From the NCBI GenBank assembly GCA_030280995.1, contig JASXTE010000010.1, positions 20,043,823 through 20,107,822 on the forward strand: a stretch of DNA of 64,000 nucleotides, in the 5' to 3' direction. Positions 45,388 to 58,668 of the stretch are shown one piece after another. The notes beneath the pieces were generated by a model. That model was not told where the DNA came from. It made no database searches and worked only from the letters and a program-made list of their open reading frames with translations. How positions within the stretch are numbered: position 1 is the stretch's first letter; every line of letters starts with the position of its first letter. This stretch comes from Hemileia vastatrix. Lineage: Eukaryota; Basidiomycota; Pucciniomycetes; Pucciniales; Zaghouaniaceae. The position numbers and the translations under genes were made by a program.

Positions 45388-46503
45388 TATGGTAAGGTAA
45401 ACTCTTACAGTCGCCTTGCTGTAAGCAGAATCAGGAGGAGATGTGTGGATTTAGCTGAAAACCCCGTCCTTCCAATAAAAATAACAAAATGGGAATTCTA
45501 AATCACTCAGCTAACCAGTCTACTTGGATCTGATGGATGAAATAATGAAAATCTAAAATATTTAATGCTTATTGAGATTTAAAGAAAGTGGCTGTTGAGA
45601 AAGAAATACTGATAACAACAATCAAGGTGTACCAGTGAAAGATCAGAAAAGATTGACTTTTATTTTTTTATAATAATTTGAGTTTTTATGAGACAGAAAT
45701 AATCAAGTCCCAGTGATGAAGACCTTTCTGAAGATACCCTGTATGAAGTATGATTTAAATTTTTGAGTAGTATTTCTAAAATGTTATATATAAAATATAA
45801 AGTTATAAGGGTATTACAATTTATTTAATTTGTTGAGTAATAAAAAATGAGACCGTGGTGGTTAAAGATTAAGCTGTATGATGTCTGATGATTGTAGGAT
45901 GATTCCCAATTTTGAGTCTGAGAGGCTATTTAGTATACCTAGTCACGTGCCTAAATTTCCCCTCCAGAGCTCACCCAGAGTCAATCCGGAGCCTCCGGAG
46001 TCCGTACAGAGTCCAAACGGAGTCCGTCCGGACCTCCGGACTCATTTAAACCCCTTTAAACTATAATAAAAAATATAGAAAAATTACACATGATAGAGCC
46101 ACTTCTCCTTTACATTCCCAACTAATTTTCGTAGCCTGCGCAGCTCTAATCACCCTGTGAAAATTCATCAAAGTTAAGTATTTTTCTAAAAACGTAAGTA
46201 TTTCTATAAACTTTAAAATTCATTTAAAAATATAAGAAAAATAGTATAAATTCTGGGAAAATTTCTTAAGGTTGATGAGTGACTTGACTTGATACTTATA
46301 AACTTTTCAGACCGTAAAAAAATAAGTCTTCTCCGTAAAATATATTGTTTTTGCGTAGGCATTCGCTTTTAACCAATTTTCTTTATATTTAAAACTCAAA
46401 TAAATTTAATAAAACCCTTTTATAAAAAAATAACGCCAATCTTGCACACCGTAATAACTCCATTTACGTACTTAGGTGCCATACTAAACTTTAGGCTACC
46501 ACA
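45388..46503 (-). repeat. RE2 3' LTR
   Basis: 1116 bp; pairs with 57549-58664. Contains an unusual run of CCGGA/TCCGG words (45975-46045 on the plus strand). Confidence 0.93.
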
Positions 46504-46627
46504 TCCTCCCTCCAATTGAGAATGTCCCCATTCTTAAAACTTTGCATAAGTGGTCAAACACAATATTCATCTTTTAACCTTCAACCACCATCTTCTTTAA
46601 TCAACTTTATAATTCATCTTTATCAAT

Positions 46628-47307
46628 ATGTCTTTCAAAGAACTTGTTGCTCCATGTGAACTCTGCGCTTGATACCAGGTACCTTGTTTAATGTCCAACC
46701 CTAGGACAGCTTGCAACCTATGCCGTGTGAAAAAAGTCAAATGTAACCAGCCAATAGTTCCTTCTAAAACAAACGTATATTTAGGACCAGCAGCTCTCCC
46801 TGATCCCTCAAATTCTAAAAAACGATCAAAAATTCCTGTCTTCTTAAAACGAATAAGATCAAAAACAGCTTCAAAAGTTCAATCTTCATCAGCAGATCCC
46901 GGCCTAATTTTGCCTTTACAAGATCCTAATCCTATAATGCCAGTGCCCCCAACCAACTTTGCTGAGACTATGTTTCCTGGCTTTAAATGTAAGACCCTAT
47001 TATCTTACTAAAAAAAACTTTTAATCAAAATTGACTAAACCTATAACTTAATAACATATTTGAACTTCTAGCTGTCGAAATAACCAACACTGATGACGTT
47101 GGCAGAGTGAAGACGGACTATATCAATCATTATCCAAATTTTCATCGCTATCTTTTTCTTGACTTTACGAATGAGTTGAATTGAAAAATGCTGGCCTATT
47201 TCCAAGAAACTCCAGCAAATAACCATGAAGACCTCATGAAAAGAAGAATTTTAATGCAAAGCTTTGATAATGATGTTGAACAATTTCAAAGAAATTATCT
47301 TTTCTAA
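46628..47307 (+). pseudogene. RE2 antisense accessory ORF B
   Basis: Exons 46628-46988 and 47072-47307 join in phase. It starts MSFKELVAPCELCA, then an in-frame TGA, then YQVPC and ACNLCRVKKVKC. The cysteine spacing is C-x2-C-x6-C twice, as in RE1 ORF B. The C-terminal exon has a second TGA (after FTNELN) and the helical block MLAYFQETPANNHEDLMKRRILMQ. Both TGAs fit CGA-to-TGA changes. It begins 125 bp from the 3' LTR and runs antisense to gag-pol. Confidence 0.75.
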
Positions 47308-47879
47308 CAGTATAACTTGATAAAATTTTGTTTTTGCTTGGTCTTCTTTAACTTTCAACATAAATGTTGTTTTCTTTCTTCTCTGGCTTAACATAAAATA
47401 AAATAATAAATAATATAAATCTTGTGATGATTCCACTACTGAGAGAAAGGTTTGAATCCCTTCAAACTCCCATATACCAGTCTTCCTTCTTGTCACAGCA
47501 TTGAGAGAGTGGATCTTCCTATGAGACAAATACTCCTGATTCCAACCTCATAGGGCCCCCCGCTGAGCCAAATTCTATGATTCCAATCTCGCCATAAGAT
47601 CCTCCAAGCTTCATACCAAAATTGGCCTAACACTGAGGCACTAAAACAAATCATTCCCTAAAATCCAACTACCATCCTAACTTCTAATTCCTTCATCACA
47701 ATTTTCAACTTTGCTATACAGCAAACCCATAAAATACTTTTTCCAGGCTTCCATTAATAATATTAACTTTAGACCATGTTAAAGCGCCACAAATTTCACC
47801 TAATTAACCATTATGCTTTCCTTAGCATCATCACCACCTAAAAATTTAACCTCCTAAAGCTTATCAGCACCCAATTCCA

Positions 47880-48372
47880 GAAATGATTGAATAACCAGTT
47901 TAGAGTCTTAGTGGACAGTGATAAATTAAAAGATTGAATTGAGTTATCCAAACAAGATTGACATTCCAGTTTAAAGTCTTGGTGGACCAAACATATAATC
48001 GATTGCCAGTTTTTGGTCTTGGTGGACCAAAGATCGTTTAAGTGCATAAATAACTTGATATATTCCTAAATAAGGCCTAGGATTGACAAAGATTGAATAA
48101 ATTTGATAATCCAGTTTAATGTCATAGTGGACCAAACATTTGATCGACAAGTAATCCAGTATAAGGCCATAGTGGTCCAATGAATGTTGAATTATCCTGC
48201 AGATATTAATTTTCCAGTTTAAAGTCATAGTGGACTAAACAATGAATGAACTACCAGTTTAAAGTCATGGTGGACCAAACATTTGATCAATAAGAAAGCC
48301 AGTTTAAGGTCATGGTGGACCCAACAACTTGATAATAGTCCAGTTTAAGGTCTTGGTGGACCTAACAACTTC
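47880..48372 (-). repeat. Cluster of nine stem-loop repeats (RE2)
   Basis: On the plus strand these read as CCAGTTTAAAGTC-wTGGTGGACC. In element sense they are GTCC..GAC-TTTAAACTGG, near 47898, 47968, 48011, 48111, 48152, 48212, 48252, 48299 and 48340. The location between the two antisense ORFs matches RE1. Confidence 0.9.
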
Positions 48373-48461
48373 TCTATCCTTGAACCCAGATTTTTCCACC
48401 AGCTTTCTTCATCCTAGTTTCAGGTTTTTCTACTTTTTTTAAAAAAATATCTCCTAACAAG

Positions 48462-49476
48462 ATGAAACCTTCTGACTTCATTGCTTCAGCTGATCAATCT
48501 TGAAAATATTGTGCTTTAACCCATAGGGAATGTATCTTCACTTTCAACTGGTAAAAGCACACTTATAACAGGGCCTGTTTATCCTGTTATGAGAAGAAAA
48601 GAAAATGTTCTGGCTTGAATTATTGTTCTTTCCCCATTACTGCTACTAGCTTCGCCTCCTTCTGAAAACCTCCTCCTTCTTCTTCACCTTCTACTCCACC
48701 CCCTATTCCATCAACTTCTAAAGATCCCATACCTTTTTCTCCATCAGCCTATTTAAATCTTTCTTCATCATCTAATCCTCTGGGTCCTTCTCTCCAATCT
48801 AGACTTGCTGCTACTCCCCCAAGAACTCTTACTGCTCCCAGGGCCATGCTTCAACCTTCAAACAATTCTTCTCCTACTTCCAACATCTTGAAGCACAAAA
48901 GGTCATATAATAGCCAGCAATCTTCATCTTCTCTTGTTTCATCCAAAAAGCCCAGAACATCTACTTCAAACACCACATCCAACACCAGTCCTCCTCATCT
49001 ATCAAAAATTAAAAATCCTTTTTTAAACATAAAAAATCCCACTCCATTACCAAGTAAGCCATTTATCTATGATCTTGATAGTGTTGACACAGGTTAGTTG
49101 TCCCTTTTTATTTTCTTAATCTTCAGTTTTTAATATTGCTGATATTTCAATTTGATAAGCGTCCACCGGTTCTACAATTCCATATTCAGCTTATGAACTA
49201 CCAGAACCTAATCCAAGCTTCCCTAGAGTTCCAATTCACCTAGTGTCTAAAAAGCTCTTTGCTAATTTTAATAACCTTATCGCTTATTTCCAACAATACC
49301 CGCCCTCTGATAAATCAGAATCTTTGATGAGAGAGCAACTGTTAAGAGACCTTTTCAAAATAGCCAACTGGCTTCAACACTATCGTGACCGTGAAATAAG
49401 ATTCGAATCCCAGGAAATCGATCAAGGTCCTTCTAAATTTTCTAATTTCAATTCTTCAAAAGATAACAACCCTTGA
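48462..49476 (+). pseudogene. RE2 antisense accessory ORF A
   Basis: Exons 48462-49092 and 49160-49476, in phase. Residues KYCALTHREC then NRACLSCYEKKRKC align with RE1 ORF A, followed by a Ser/Pro linker with TAPRAM. The last exon has IHLVSKKLFANFNNLIAYFQQYPP and a helical tail. In-frame TGA 48501, TAA 48552 and TGA 48663 all fit C-to-T changes. Function unknown. Confidence 0.72.
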
Positions 49477-50615
49477 TGGTGTTCTTCCTGGTACGTAGCT
49501 TTCTTGAATAATGTTTGAAAAATAATAATATAAACATCTAAACTACCTAAAGCTAAAATACCTTTTATTTTAATTAATTTTTTTTTTTTTATTATTATTA
49601 TTTTTTTTATAGTTATTTTATTATTTATTTTATTTCATTTTTATCATTTTATTTTATTTTTTTAATATTTTTATTTAATTTAAAATAAAAGATTTTTAAA
49701 AAAAGATAGTTTTGAAATAAAAGTTAATTTAATTTTTAAAGAAAGATAAACAAATGTGAAAAGAAAGATAAAAAAAGTAATAAAAAAAATTTCAAAATAA
49801 AATTTTAAAAGATGCCCCCCGGCCATTTGATGAGCCGTACCCTCGACATCATACCCACATCCAAGTGCAACTTGATGTGGTTACACAATTTTGAGAAATT
49901 GAAAAGAAAATAAAATAAATGAAAGTTTTTAGAAGATAATTTTATAATGATGATCACTGGGTGGGCTCCCTCCAATTTATAAAAAATGATTAGAGACCAC
50001 CAGTGAGCATCGCCTTTTCAATAATTCATAATATATATTTAAAGGAAAGAAATCACAATCTAATCATAAAAAATCAAAATCAAAAAATATAAAAAATCTT
50101 GAATCCGGCGTTGAGAGCGGTGTCTCTTGATTTGATCCAGTTTATAGTCTTAGTGGACTTCCTATAATTAAAAGACAAAGCCAGGATTCAACTAGAAACA
50201 GGGAAAATTTTGGAAATGAACATTATGGGGTAATTGTGTATAGAGCAGCCAGCCCATCAATTACCCCCACACTTGCCAATATTAAATTAAGAAGGTTCCC
50301 CTGTGAACACTTCTTCCAATAAATTTTTAAAATTTTCCAACACTATCTTCACCCATATTTTAAGAATTTTGAGTTTTGAAAATTTTCAAAGAAGGTTTTC
50401 TCGCATTTCATTATGTTTCATCACAGTTTTGTTGCCCATAGGCAGTGTAACTACAGTAAAGTATTTTGATAAAAAGAAGATAGTTTATCCTCGTTGCGGA
50501 GGTCAACAAGGTTTTTATAAACATCATAGTTTATCCTCATTGCGGAGGTATCCATAAAATTTCGTCAATATCATAGTTTATCCTCATTTCAGAGGTCAAT
50601 AAAATTTAATAAATT
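49477..50615 (-). other. RE2 structured noncoding region
   Basis: A very AT-rich tract (49560-49800), then the CCACATC/GATGTGG hairpin (49854-49880), the GATCACTGG inverted repeat (49962-50011), a stem-loop repeat (about 50145), the GGGGTAATTG hairpin (50227-50267) and four CCTC..GAGG-ATAAACTATG repeats (50480-50640). This is the minus-strand counterpart of 35987-37195. Confidence 0.75.
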
Positions 50616-53600
50616 TCATAGTTTATCCTCATTGCAGAGGAAGACTTCGGCACTCCTGGTGCCTCTAGGATAGAACCGTTTCACTTGATCGGCCGCTACC
50701 CTCTTCTTCAATTCAACTCCATCCAACTCTTCTAGCACATATGAACCTCCAGAAACTTGCTCCTTAACTTTATACGGTCCATTCCACCTATCTACAAACA
50801 TCTTTCCCCACTGACTTTCCAAACTCCTATTATACACCAAGACCATATCACCTGGGTTCAAAGGTTTCCTTAATCGATGTGCCAACCGCTCATCCCAATA
50901 TCTAACTGATTGGTTTCTGATATTCATCATCCGCGAATATGCCTTTTCTAAATATTCTTCTTTCTTTTCTAGCTGCATCATTCTTGCACACAATAATTCT
51001 TCAGTAGTTTTGACCGTGTCCCAGTCAGCTCCAAGATATGATTCAGCCTCTAAATCAACCGGTAAAGCTGCTTTCTGTCCAAAAACAAGTTCATAAGGTG
51101 AAAATCCGGTCGTCCTTTTGGCAGTGATTTGATCAGCAAATAAAACTAAAGGTAAATAGTGCCTCCACTTTTCAGCACTTGTCCCACACATTTTAACTAA
51201 AGCATCCTTGATAACTTGATGCCCCCTTTCAACCATGCCTTCAGCTTCAGGATAATATGGGGTTGCTACCCTAACCTTTGATCCAAATTTCAATATGGCC
51301 TCTTTAAACTCTGTCCCAAATTCAGGACCTCCATCTACTGTCACCAACTTCATCACCCCATACCTATATACCCAATTATTCAACAAAAATTCTGCCAAAT
51401 TTTTGGCAGTTATATTAATAAGAGGCACTTCCTCTACCCAACCAGATAGATCATCTCTGGCCACAATTAAGTATTTATACTGTCCCTCTTTTATATGAAC
51501 GGCATCTATACTAACTCTCCCAAAGAGCGTATATTCACCGGTTGCGCGTCCAGGTTCTTTAGGCCTTAAATAACTTTGTCTTTGACATTCTTCGCATTAC
51601 TGAACCCACTGTTTAACAGCCACCTTCATGCCAGGCCACCAAAATTGATCAGAAATTCTTCTAAACGTTTCTCCAACACCTCTATGTCGGAGATCTTCAT
51701 GCAGTGATTTCAAAACTAATTCTTGACCCTTCTGTTGAGTTATAACTACTTGAGGATTTGGATACCTTCTCCTTATTAAACGTCGACCAGATAGGTAAAA
51801 CGTAGATGACTTCCTCTTGATAGCCACCCATTCATTGTCTTCACAATCTTCTGGCCTCTCTAAAGTCAACAAATATTTAACTAACAAAAAATAAAAACCA
51901 GTCTGATCCCAGACTTCATCTTGAAAATCGATTAATATAACATCAATAGGGACTTCTCTATCACCAATATCACCTGCACATGAATGAGCCAATAATCGTT
52001 GACCCCTAAATAATTCTTTAATCAAGCTATGTCGACATTTTTCTTCTGAACCTTTGCATCCTTCGTAAACTGTATTCGAAAATACCTCTTTCTCTTTATC
52101 CACCTTTTTATTTAAATTCTCTAATTTTCCAACATATACACCATTCCTTAATTTACTACTATCCCACACTACCAATCCATCTTCCTCTACATACACCACA
52201 TCTTCTTCTACCTCCTTTCTACCGAATTTATCTACACCTTTTCCAACACCTTTATTAACATAAAAACTATTTTCCAGTTTATCCTCTTGGTGGAGGTCAG
52301 CATCACCATAATCTAAACACAATAGTCCTGCCAGTTTAACCTCATGGGGGAGGTATGGAAAGTCTTCAGCTCCTTTAGTGCTGGCTTTGATAATAGGTAT
52401 ATCTTCATCGAGCTCTTCTGAGTCTGAATCTTCTTCAGAGGGTGGTCTCCTTGATAAACCATCTGGCATAGTAAAAGTTTTTCCAGGCTCATGAATTAAA
52501 TCGAACGAAAAATGTTGAATAAAAGCTACCCATCTTGTCATGGGTGCATTCGGTAAACTTAGGGAATTAATCATCTGGATTAACGATTTCGCATCCACTT
52601 GCAACTCAAAATGTTGCCCCCACAAAATATGCTGAAGTTTCTTCAGTATTTTCGCCACACCACATAATTCCAATTTTGGTTGAGAATATCTTGATTTGAC
52701 CTCAGTAAATACTACAGATTCATACCTAACTGGCCTGATGTAACCAGCTTTATCCATCTGAGACAAAACCACCCCAGCTGCAATCTGACTTGAATCAACT
52801 GCTAAATAAATTCTGCCAGCATTTTTTCCATAATCCAACTTGTGCAGGACTAAATCCTTCCCCACAACCTCCTTCAACTTCACAAACACCTTCTCACACT
52901 CTTCATCCCACTCCCAGTCTGCATCCTTTCTCATTAACTGTCTCAATGGAGCTGCCAATGAAGAAAAGTCCTTAATAAACATTCTAACATATACGCAAAC
53001 GCCTAAAAACCCTCTGACTTCGGTCGTATTCTTGGGTCTTGGCCAGGACTGAATTTTGTTAACTTTCTTCTTGGACATAATCTTACCCTCTCCACATACC
53101 ACATGGCCTAATATTTCTAAGGCTGGCACACAACATGAAAATTTTGAACCTGAAATAGTTAAACCAGCCTCTTCAATTCAAAACAAAATTCTTTCTAAAG
53201 TAATTGCAAACTCCCAAATGAATTTGCGTATCCCGGGATTCTCTTCCAACACCTGGGTATCATAGTCAGTTGTTGGTCCCTTAATTCCTCCATCATCTAT
53301 AAAGATTCCAGCATATTGTGGAATTTCGTCTTGAAGGATCCAAGCCATCTGAGCTTGATAAACTGCAACCGAATTTGTTGCTCCTTGAGGTAATCTTGTT
53401 AACTGTAAACGTCCTAGTGGCGTATCGAATGTAGTGAGAGGCCTTGACTCCGGATGTAACTCTCTCTCATCATATCCACCCATAATATCTCCCAATCCAT
53501 AACACACTCTCCCTGAAAACGCTTCAACAAACTCCTCAGCACTAGGCGGTATCCCAGCATCCTTTATTGTAACCCTATTTAATTCCCTAAGATAATGAAC

Positions 53601-54782
53601 AACTCTAAGCTTGCCATTTGGTTTCTTGATACAAAATACCGGACTAGAATAACTTGATGTTGATTGCTCATACAGTCCAGTGCGTATCCCTTCTTTGACA
53701 ACTTCAATATAGGCTTCTTTTAATGCAGCCGGAATTGGAATCGGTTTCTTCTGCCAGGGTTCATGACATACCACAGGAATCTTGTAAGGCTCCCCATAGG
53801 AATGCTTCAAAACACCCCTCTCCTCTTCTAAAAAAGCAATGGCCTTCTCTCGCTTGACCATCACATCCAACAACAACTTCTTCTCTTCTCCAGACAGCCA
53901 ACCATCAGGTCCAAAATTAACAACACCCAGTCTCTCAAAAGTGATTCTTGAAGTCTCAGAAAATTCAGGCGGATTATTTACCAAGGGACTTTCATAAGGA
54001 TCTCTTGATAAACTTGGTCTTCTCAAGGGTGGATTTAATCCGGCAGGTAGCGGTTCATTAATTGGTCGAACTTTATTTGCTACTTTCTTATATTTGGCAG
54101 CATCCACATCTAAATAAGCTTGAGGTAAAACATTTACTTTTGTTTCGCCATTAAAAATTTCATCAAATGAATCTTCTTCAACGTCAGAATCGGAATAAGA
54201 AAAATTAGAAAAATATTTTATTTCATTTTTAAATTTTACCCTTTTCTCCTTTCCCTTGTCTAATTTATAAACAGATTTTCCAACACCTTTGCTTCTCTTA
54301 TCCGACAGTAAATCGCCCGTATAGAAAGCTAGCAGTTTAACCTCTTGCTGGAGGACCGGAACTGAATTCTCACAAAAATTATTTTTTTGCGTTTTAATTA
54401 TACTGAGATTTTTAATCGGTTTTTGATGTGATTTTTGCAGTTTACCCTCTTGCTGGAGGTCCATAATAGAAGGTGATACTTGCAGTTTAACCTCTTGCTG
54501 GAGGTCATAAAAAATACCCTTCCAATTTTTATCCAACCTAATTTGGCCCATTTTGCCTTTTTCACCGTTTTTAAATTTAATAGAAAAACTGGGTAAATCC
54601 AATAAACATATAGAAAATTCCAAAACATATTTGCACTCCAAAGTAATATTAACAGAAAATAATTGAGAATCCACTTGAATTATCTCCAAGTGAGCTGACC
54701 TATTGCAATCCGGAATCTCATCCTGAGGAGAGATTACAACATTAGAGTGATCAGCCCCAGCTACCCCAAAAAATGAGGGCAT
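50616..54782 (-). pseudogene. RE2 Pol: RT, RNase H, integrase
   Basis: In the -1 frame from gag. The N-terminus (SFFGVAGADHSN) is followed by several LQQEVKL-type peptide repeats. RT has PVFCIKKPNGKLR, RLPQGA and the catalytic box FIDDGG, where most Ty3 enzymes have YxDD. RNase H has YLAVDSSQIAAGVVL and HEPGKTFTMPDGLSRR. Integrase has SLHEDLRH, VDGGPEF, PEAEGMVERGHQ and WNGPYKV. An in-frame TGA near 53178 (Arg in RE3) and TAA near 51598 (Ser in relatives) interrupt it, so this copy is nearly but not fully intact. It is the only near-complete RT in the window. Confidence 0.9.
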
Positions 54783-57372
54783 TCATCCCTTTCCAACAAA
54801 CATAATTCACCAGAAGCCGTCCGTTTTATATGCCACTTTTTGGTGCAAACAGAACACTGGCACAGAGTAGTAATCCCTGGCCGTGTTTCCCAACCTTCAT
54901 CTCCAGGAGGCGCTAACCGCATATGTAACCTCCGCATATCTTCACCAGTGATTTCCAAACTAATTGCCATGCCAGCTTGATACCCTATCCTGGCCTCAAA
55001 ATCCATCAAAAAAGGACCACCAAGAACAGTTTTGACTGCTCCTCTGGCCACATAAAAGTGAACCTTACCAACAGATCCACCAATTCCTAACCTGACATGC
55101 TCAGCTGTACCCATCAGCTCTGTTGCATGCCCTCCAATGGCTCTGAGGTTTCCCCCAGTTCCACTTTTAATTGGCAAGCCTATACTTGTCGCTTGCTCCA
55201 ATGAAATTAAATTAATTTGAGACCCTGAATCGACCAAGGCCTTTACTTCTTTACCGTTAAGGTTTACCACTAGGTAACCCAGGGGAGCGGAAAAATGTGT
55301 ATCTACATCTTCCCCAAACTTTTCAGCATTTTCACAAATATATTCCACCTCTCCAGTGGAAACTCGACTCCTTGTCAAATGCTTCTTTTGCTTTTCAGCA
55401 AGCGCTGGACTAATCGTAAATAACTCCCCCAAAGATAAGGGAATCTGCAGTTGATTCACCCTATTCAAAACTGCGTCCATCACATTAGCTTGACCAGAAA
55501 CTACTGGCCGCTCATACTGGACCTTTGATTTAACAACCTTGGCCCTGGGTACCTCTTGAGGTCCAACCAAGCCATCTTCATCCCCCCATTATAACATCTT
55601 CACTTTCTATAACCCTAACTCTGTCACCAGCTTCTTGCACTAATCCTGATCCATCGCTAGTCCTTCTTACTCCCTCCATTGGGATGGGACCGCTAAAACG
55701 TGGTCTGGGTAGAGACGCCAATGGTACGTACTCCTCAGAATCCGAATAATCCTCTGGCATAGGGTCACCATTTAAATCAAACTTTCCATAACTAGGGGGG
55801 CCCATATCAGCAATCCCCTTCTGAATTTTATATAATTCGTCATTAGAGTAAGGGTTTCAATTTGTTGGCGGCAGTTTGAGCACTAGAATTTTTGTCCTTA
55901 GAGTCAGGGTTCACTTTGTTATTGGCCTTGCCAGGATTAGCCCTCAATTGGCTCTGAATGCTACTCTTTGCCTTAGTAGCAGCTTCTCTTCTAGCAGCAT
56001 TAACATCGTATTTGCCAGCCATACAGCTACCCTCCACTTGAGCAACCGTTGCCAGCTCTAAACCTCCAAAAGAAGTAGAAAATGTGGCTTTACTGACCTC
56101 TTTCTCTTTACCTTTGTCAGCTTTTCCACCATTACCATTACCATTTTTTCCACCCTTGGCATTAACATCTTCATCTGTCACCTCTTCAAATCTGGCTCTC
56201 CTTTCAGCCGTTAAACTTCTTCTGACCAAATCAGAAGGAGACTGTCCATCACTGGGCTTGATGAACGAACCATCAGGAAATTTATAAACTTTACCATCAA
56301 ATAAAACTCGCCCAGCATCCATATCCTTATCAAGAGCAAAACAAACTGTTGCTCTGTGCCCCCTCCTATTACAATAGGAGCACACCTTTGGCTCATTGTA
56401 GCCACCTCAATAACTACTACCACCATTCCCACCATTTCTCCCATTGCCTGGGAAGCGATTACCGTTGTTATTGCCATTATAATTTTGACGTTCATAACCT
56501 CTGGACTGATAAGAAGTTGACGTCGACAAAGAAGCGATTGGGGCCTTGTTAGCCTTCTGTGTCTCTTGAACAAATATTTTTAATTGTTTAGTTAAATCGG
56601 CCAGGTGATCGACCATCTTATTTTCCACATTACCCTCAACTTTAGCAGCAGGTAATCCCATTTGAGCCTTCTTGGCCTCCTGGGCTTTGACCATAATATC
56701 GTTGTTTTCGGCCAAAACTTTGCTAACCTTGCTAACATATTGAGTGCATGACTCTTGATATTTGTCCAATGCTAACAACTTGAGATGGGCCTGAATGTTC
56801 TCTTTGATAACCTCCAGAGCCGGCAGTTTCTGCTCACCATTAGGCAGTTCCTTCATCAAATCTTTTCTTGAAAGATCCTTTAAGACGTCCATTCGAATAT
56901 CCCTACTGCATGCTGACCAAAACAAATCTTTTGCCTGGCTCTCATGCACTAACTCGTCCACCAATATGAGATATTCCACCACTTCATCAAACTGAACACA
57001 CAGCTTTTTGAAGTCTGCCATAGAAGAAACTCCACCTTTTGCTTGCCAGTCTCCAACAATTTTATTGAGGTCCATCATAGTAAACCTAACACCCCATCTA
57101 TCAACCATAGCTTTAGAAATCTTAACCCAATCCTTGTCCTTGAATGCCTGCATAGCAATAACCTCTTTTTCCACCTCCATATCAGCAATAAAAAACCTAA
57201 CTTGCTTCACCATATCCACATGAGAAGCACCATCAACAGCAGCAGCAGCTTCATACCTGCTAATGAACCATTTAACCTCCTCCCCGTCAAACTTTGGGCC
57301 ATCCCAAGAAACAATTCTAACAGAGGGAGTAAGATTTTGAGGAGATCCAGAAGCAACAGCTGAAAAAGACAT
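54761..57372 (-). pseudogene. RE2 Gag-protease
   Basis: Starts MSFSAVASGS at 57372. Capsid-like region as in RE1, then an Asn/Gly-rich stretch, a TGA near 56401, and an intact CCHC knuckle (CSYCNRRGHRATVC, 56385). Frameshifts lie near 55850 and 55580. The protease has LVDSGSQINLISLEQA and GPFLMDFEA. The frame ends at 54761 after TTTTTTG (54773-54767), with pol overlapping at -1. Confidence 0.88.
54767..54773 (-). promoter_or_regulatory. -1 ribosomal frameshift heptamer (RE2)
   Basis: T TTT TTG in the gag frame, two codons before TAG at 54761-54763. The pol frame (PSFFGVAGADHSN) is open through it. Confidence 0.7.
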
Positions 57373-57548
57373 CCCAATAAGTAATGAAAAGCGTTAACAA
57401 TCAATAAAATAACAAGCATCTTTCAGGCCAATTACAAAAATCCAATTAGAGTTCCAGAAAATAAGCCTCTTGCAGGCTAAAAATGTTCTTGATCCAAGTA
57501 AGTCTTTAAAGAAAGCTAGAGAAATCGAACCCCACGTTGGGCGCCAAC

Positions 57549-58664
57549 TATGGTAAGGTAAACTCTTACAGTCGCCTTGCTGTAAGCAGAATCCGGAGGA
57601 GATGTGTGGATTTAGCTGAAAACCCCGTCCTTCCAATAAAAATAACAAAATGGGAATTCTAAATTACTCAGCTAACCAGTCTACTTGGATCTGATGGATG
57701 AAATAATGAAAATCTAAAATATTTAACGCTTATTGAGATTTAAAGAAAGTGGCTGTTGAGAAAGAAATACTGATAACATCAATTAAGGTGTACCAGTGAA
57801 AGATCTGAAAAGATTGACTTTTATTTTTTTATAATAATTTGAGTTTTTATGAGACAGCAATAATCAAGTCCCAGTGATGAAGACCTTTCTGAAGATACCC
57901 TGTATGAAGTATGATTTAAATTTTTGAGTAGTATTTCTAAAATTTTATATATAAAATATAAAGTTATAAGGGTATTACAATTTATTTAATTTGTTGAGTA
58001 ATAAAAAATGAGACCGTGGTGGTTAAAGATTAAGCTGTATGATGTCTGATGATTGTAGGATGATGCCCAATTTTGAGTCTGAGAGGCTATTTAGTATACC
58101 TAGTCACGTGCCTAAATTTCCCCTCCAGAGCTCACCCAGAGTCAATCCGGAGCCTCCGGAGTCCGTACAGAGTCCAAACGGAGTCCGTCCGGACCTCCGG
58201 ACTCATTTAAACCCCTTTAAACTATAATAAAAAATATAGAAAAATTACACATGATAGAGCCACTTCTCCTTTACATTCCCAACTAATTTTCGTAGCCTGC
58301 GCAGCTCTAATCACCCTGTTAAAATTCATCAAAGTTAAGTATTTTTCTAAAAATGTAAGTATTTCTATAAACTTTAAAATTCATTTAAAAATATAAGAAA
58401 AATAGTATAAATTCTGGGAAAATTTCCCAAGGTTCATGAGTGACTTGACTTGATACTTATAAATTTTTCAGACCTTAAAAAAATAAGTTTTCTCCATAAA
58501 ATATATTGTTTTTGCGTAGGCATTCGCTTTTAACCAATTTTCTTTATATTTAAAACTCAAATAAATTTAATAAAACCCTTTTATAGAATAATAACGCCAA
58601 TCTTGCACGCCGTAATAACTCCATTTACGTACTTAGGTGCCATACTAAACTCTAGGCTACCACA
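57549..58664 (-). repeat. RE2 5' LTR
   Basis: 1116 bp; in element sense it starts TGTGGTAGCC and ends CCTTACCATA. Confidence 0.93.
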
Positions 58665-58668
58665 GCGG

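Larger units (their letters stand above)
45388..58664 (-). mobile_element. RE2, Ty3/Gypsy retroelement (13.3 kb, minus strand)
   Basis: 13,277 bp with 1116-bp LTRs at 45388-46503 (3') and 57549-58664 (5'), about 2% different by eye. The 4-bp target duplication GCGG (45384-45387, 58665-58668) restores the RE3 frame when the element is removed, which fixes the LTR end as ..CATA rather than ..CA. Primer-binding-like TGGCGCCCAAC reads minus from 57546; the purine tract is at 46504-46520. Order on the minus strand: gag-protease, pol with RT, RNase H and integrase, structured region, then two antisense (plus-strand) ORFs. Confidence 0.93.

Noticed and set aside
50616..51464. Chromodomain at the integrase C-terminus
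   Set aside because: The protein ends shortly after the GPY region and VKRFYPRGTR; no chromodomain-like aromatic cage motif is seen.
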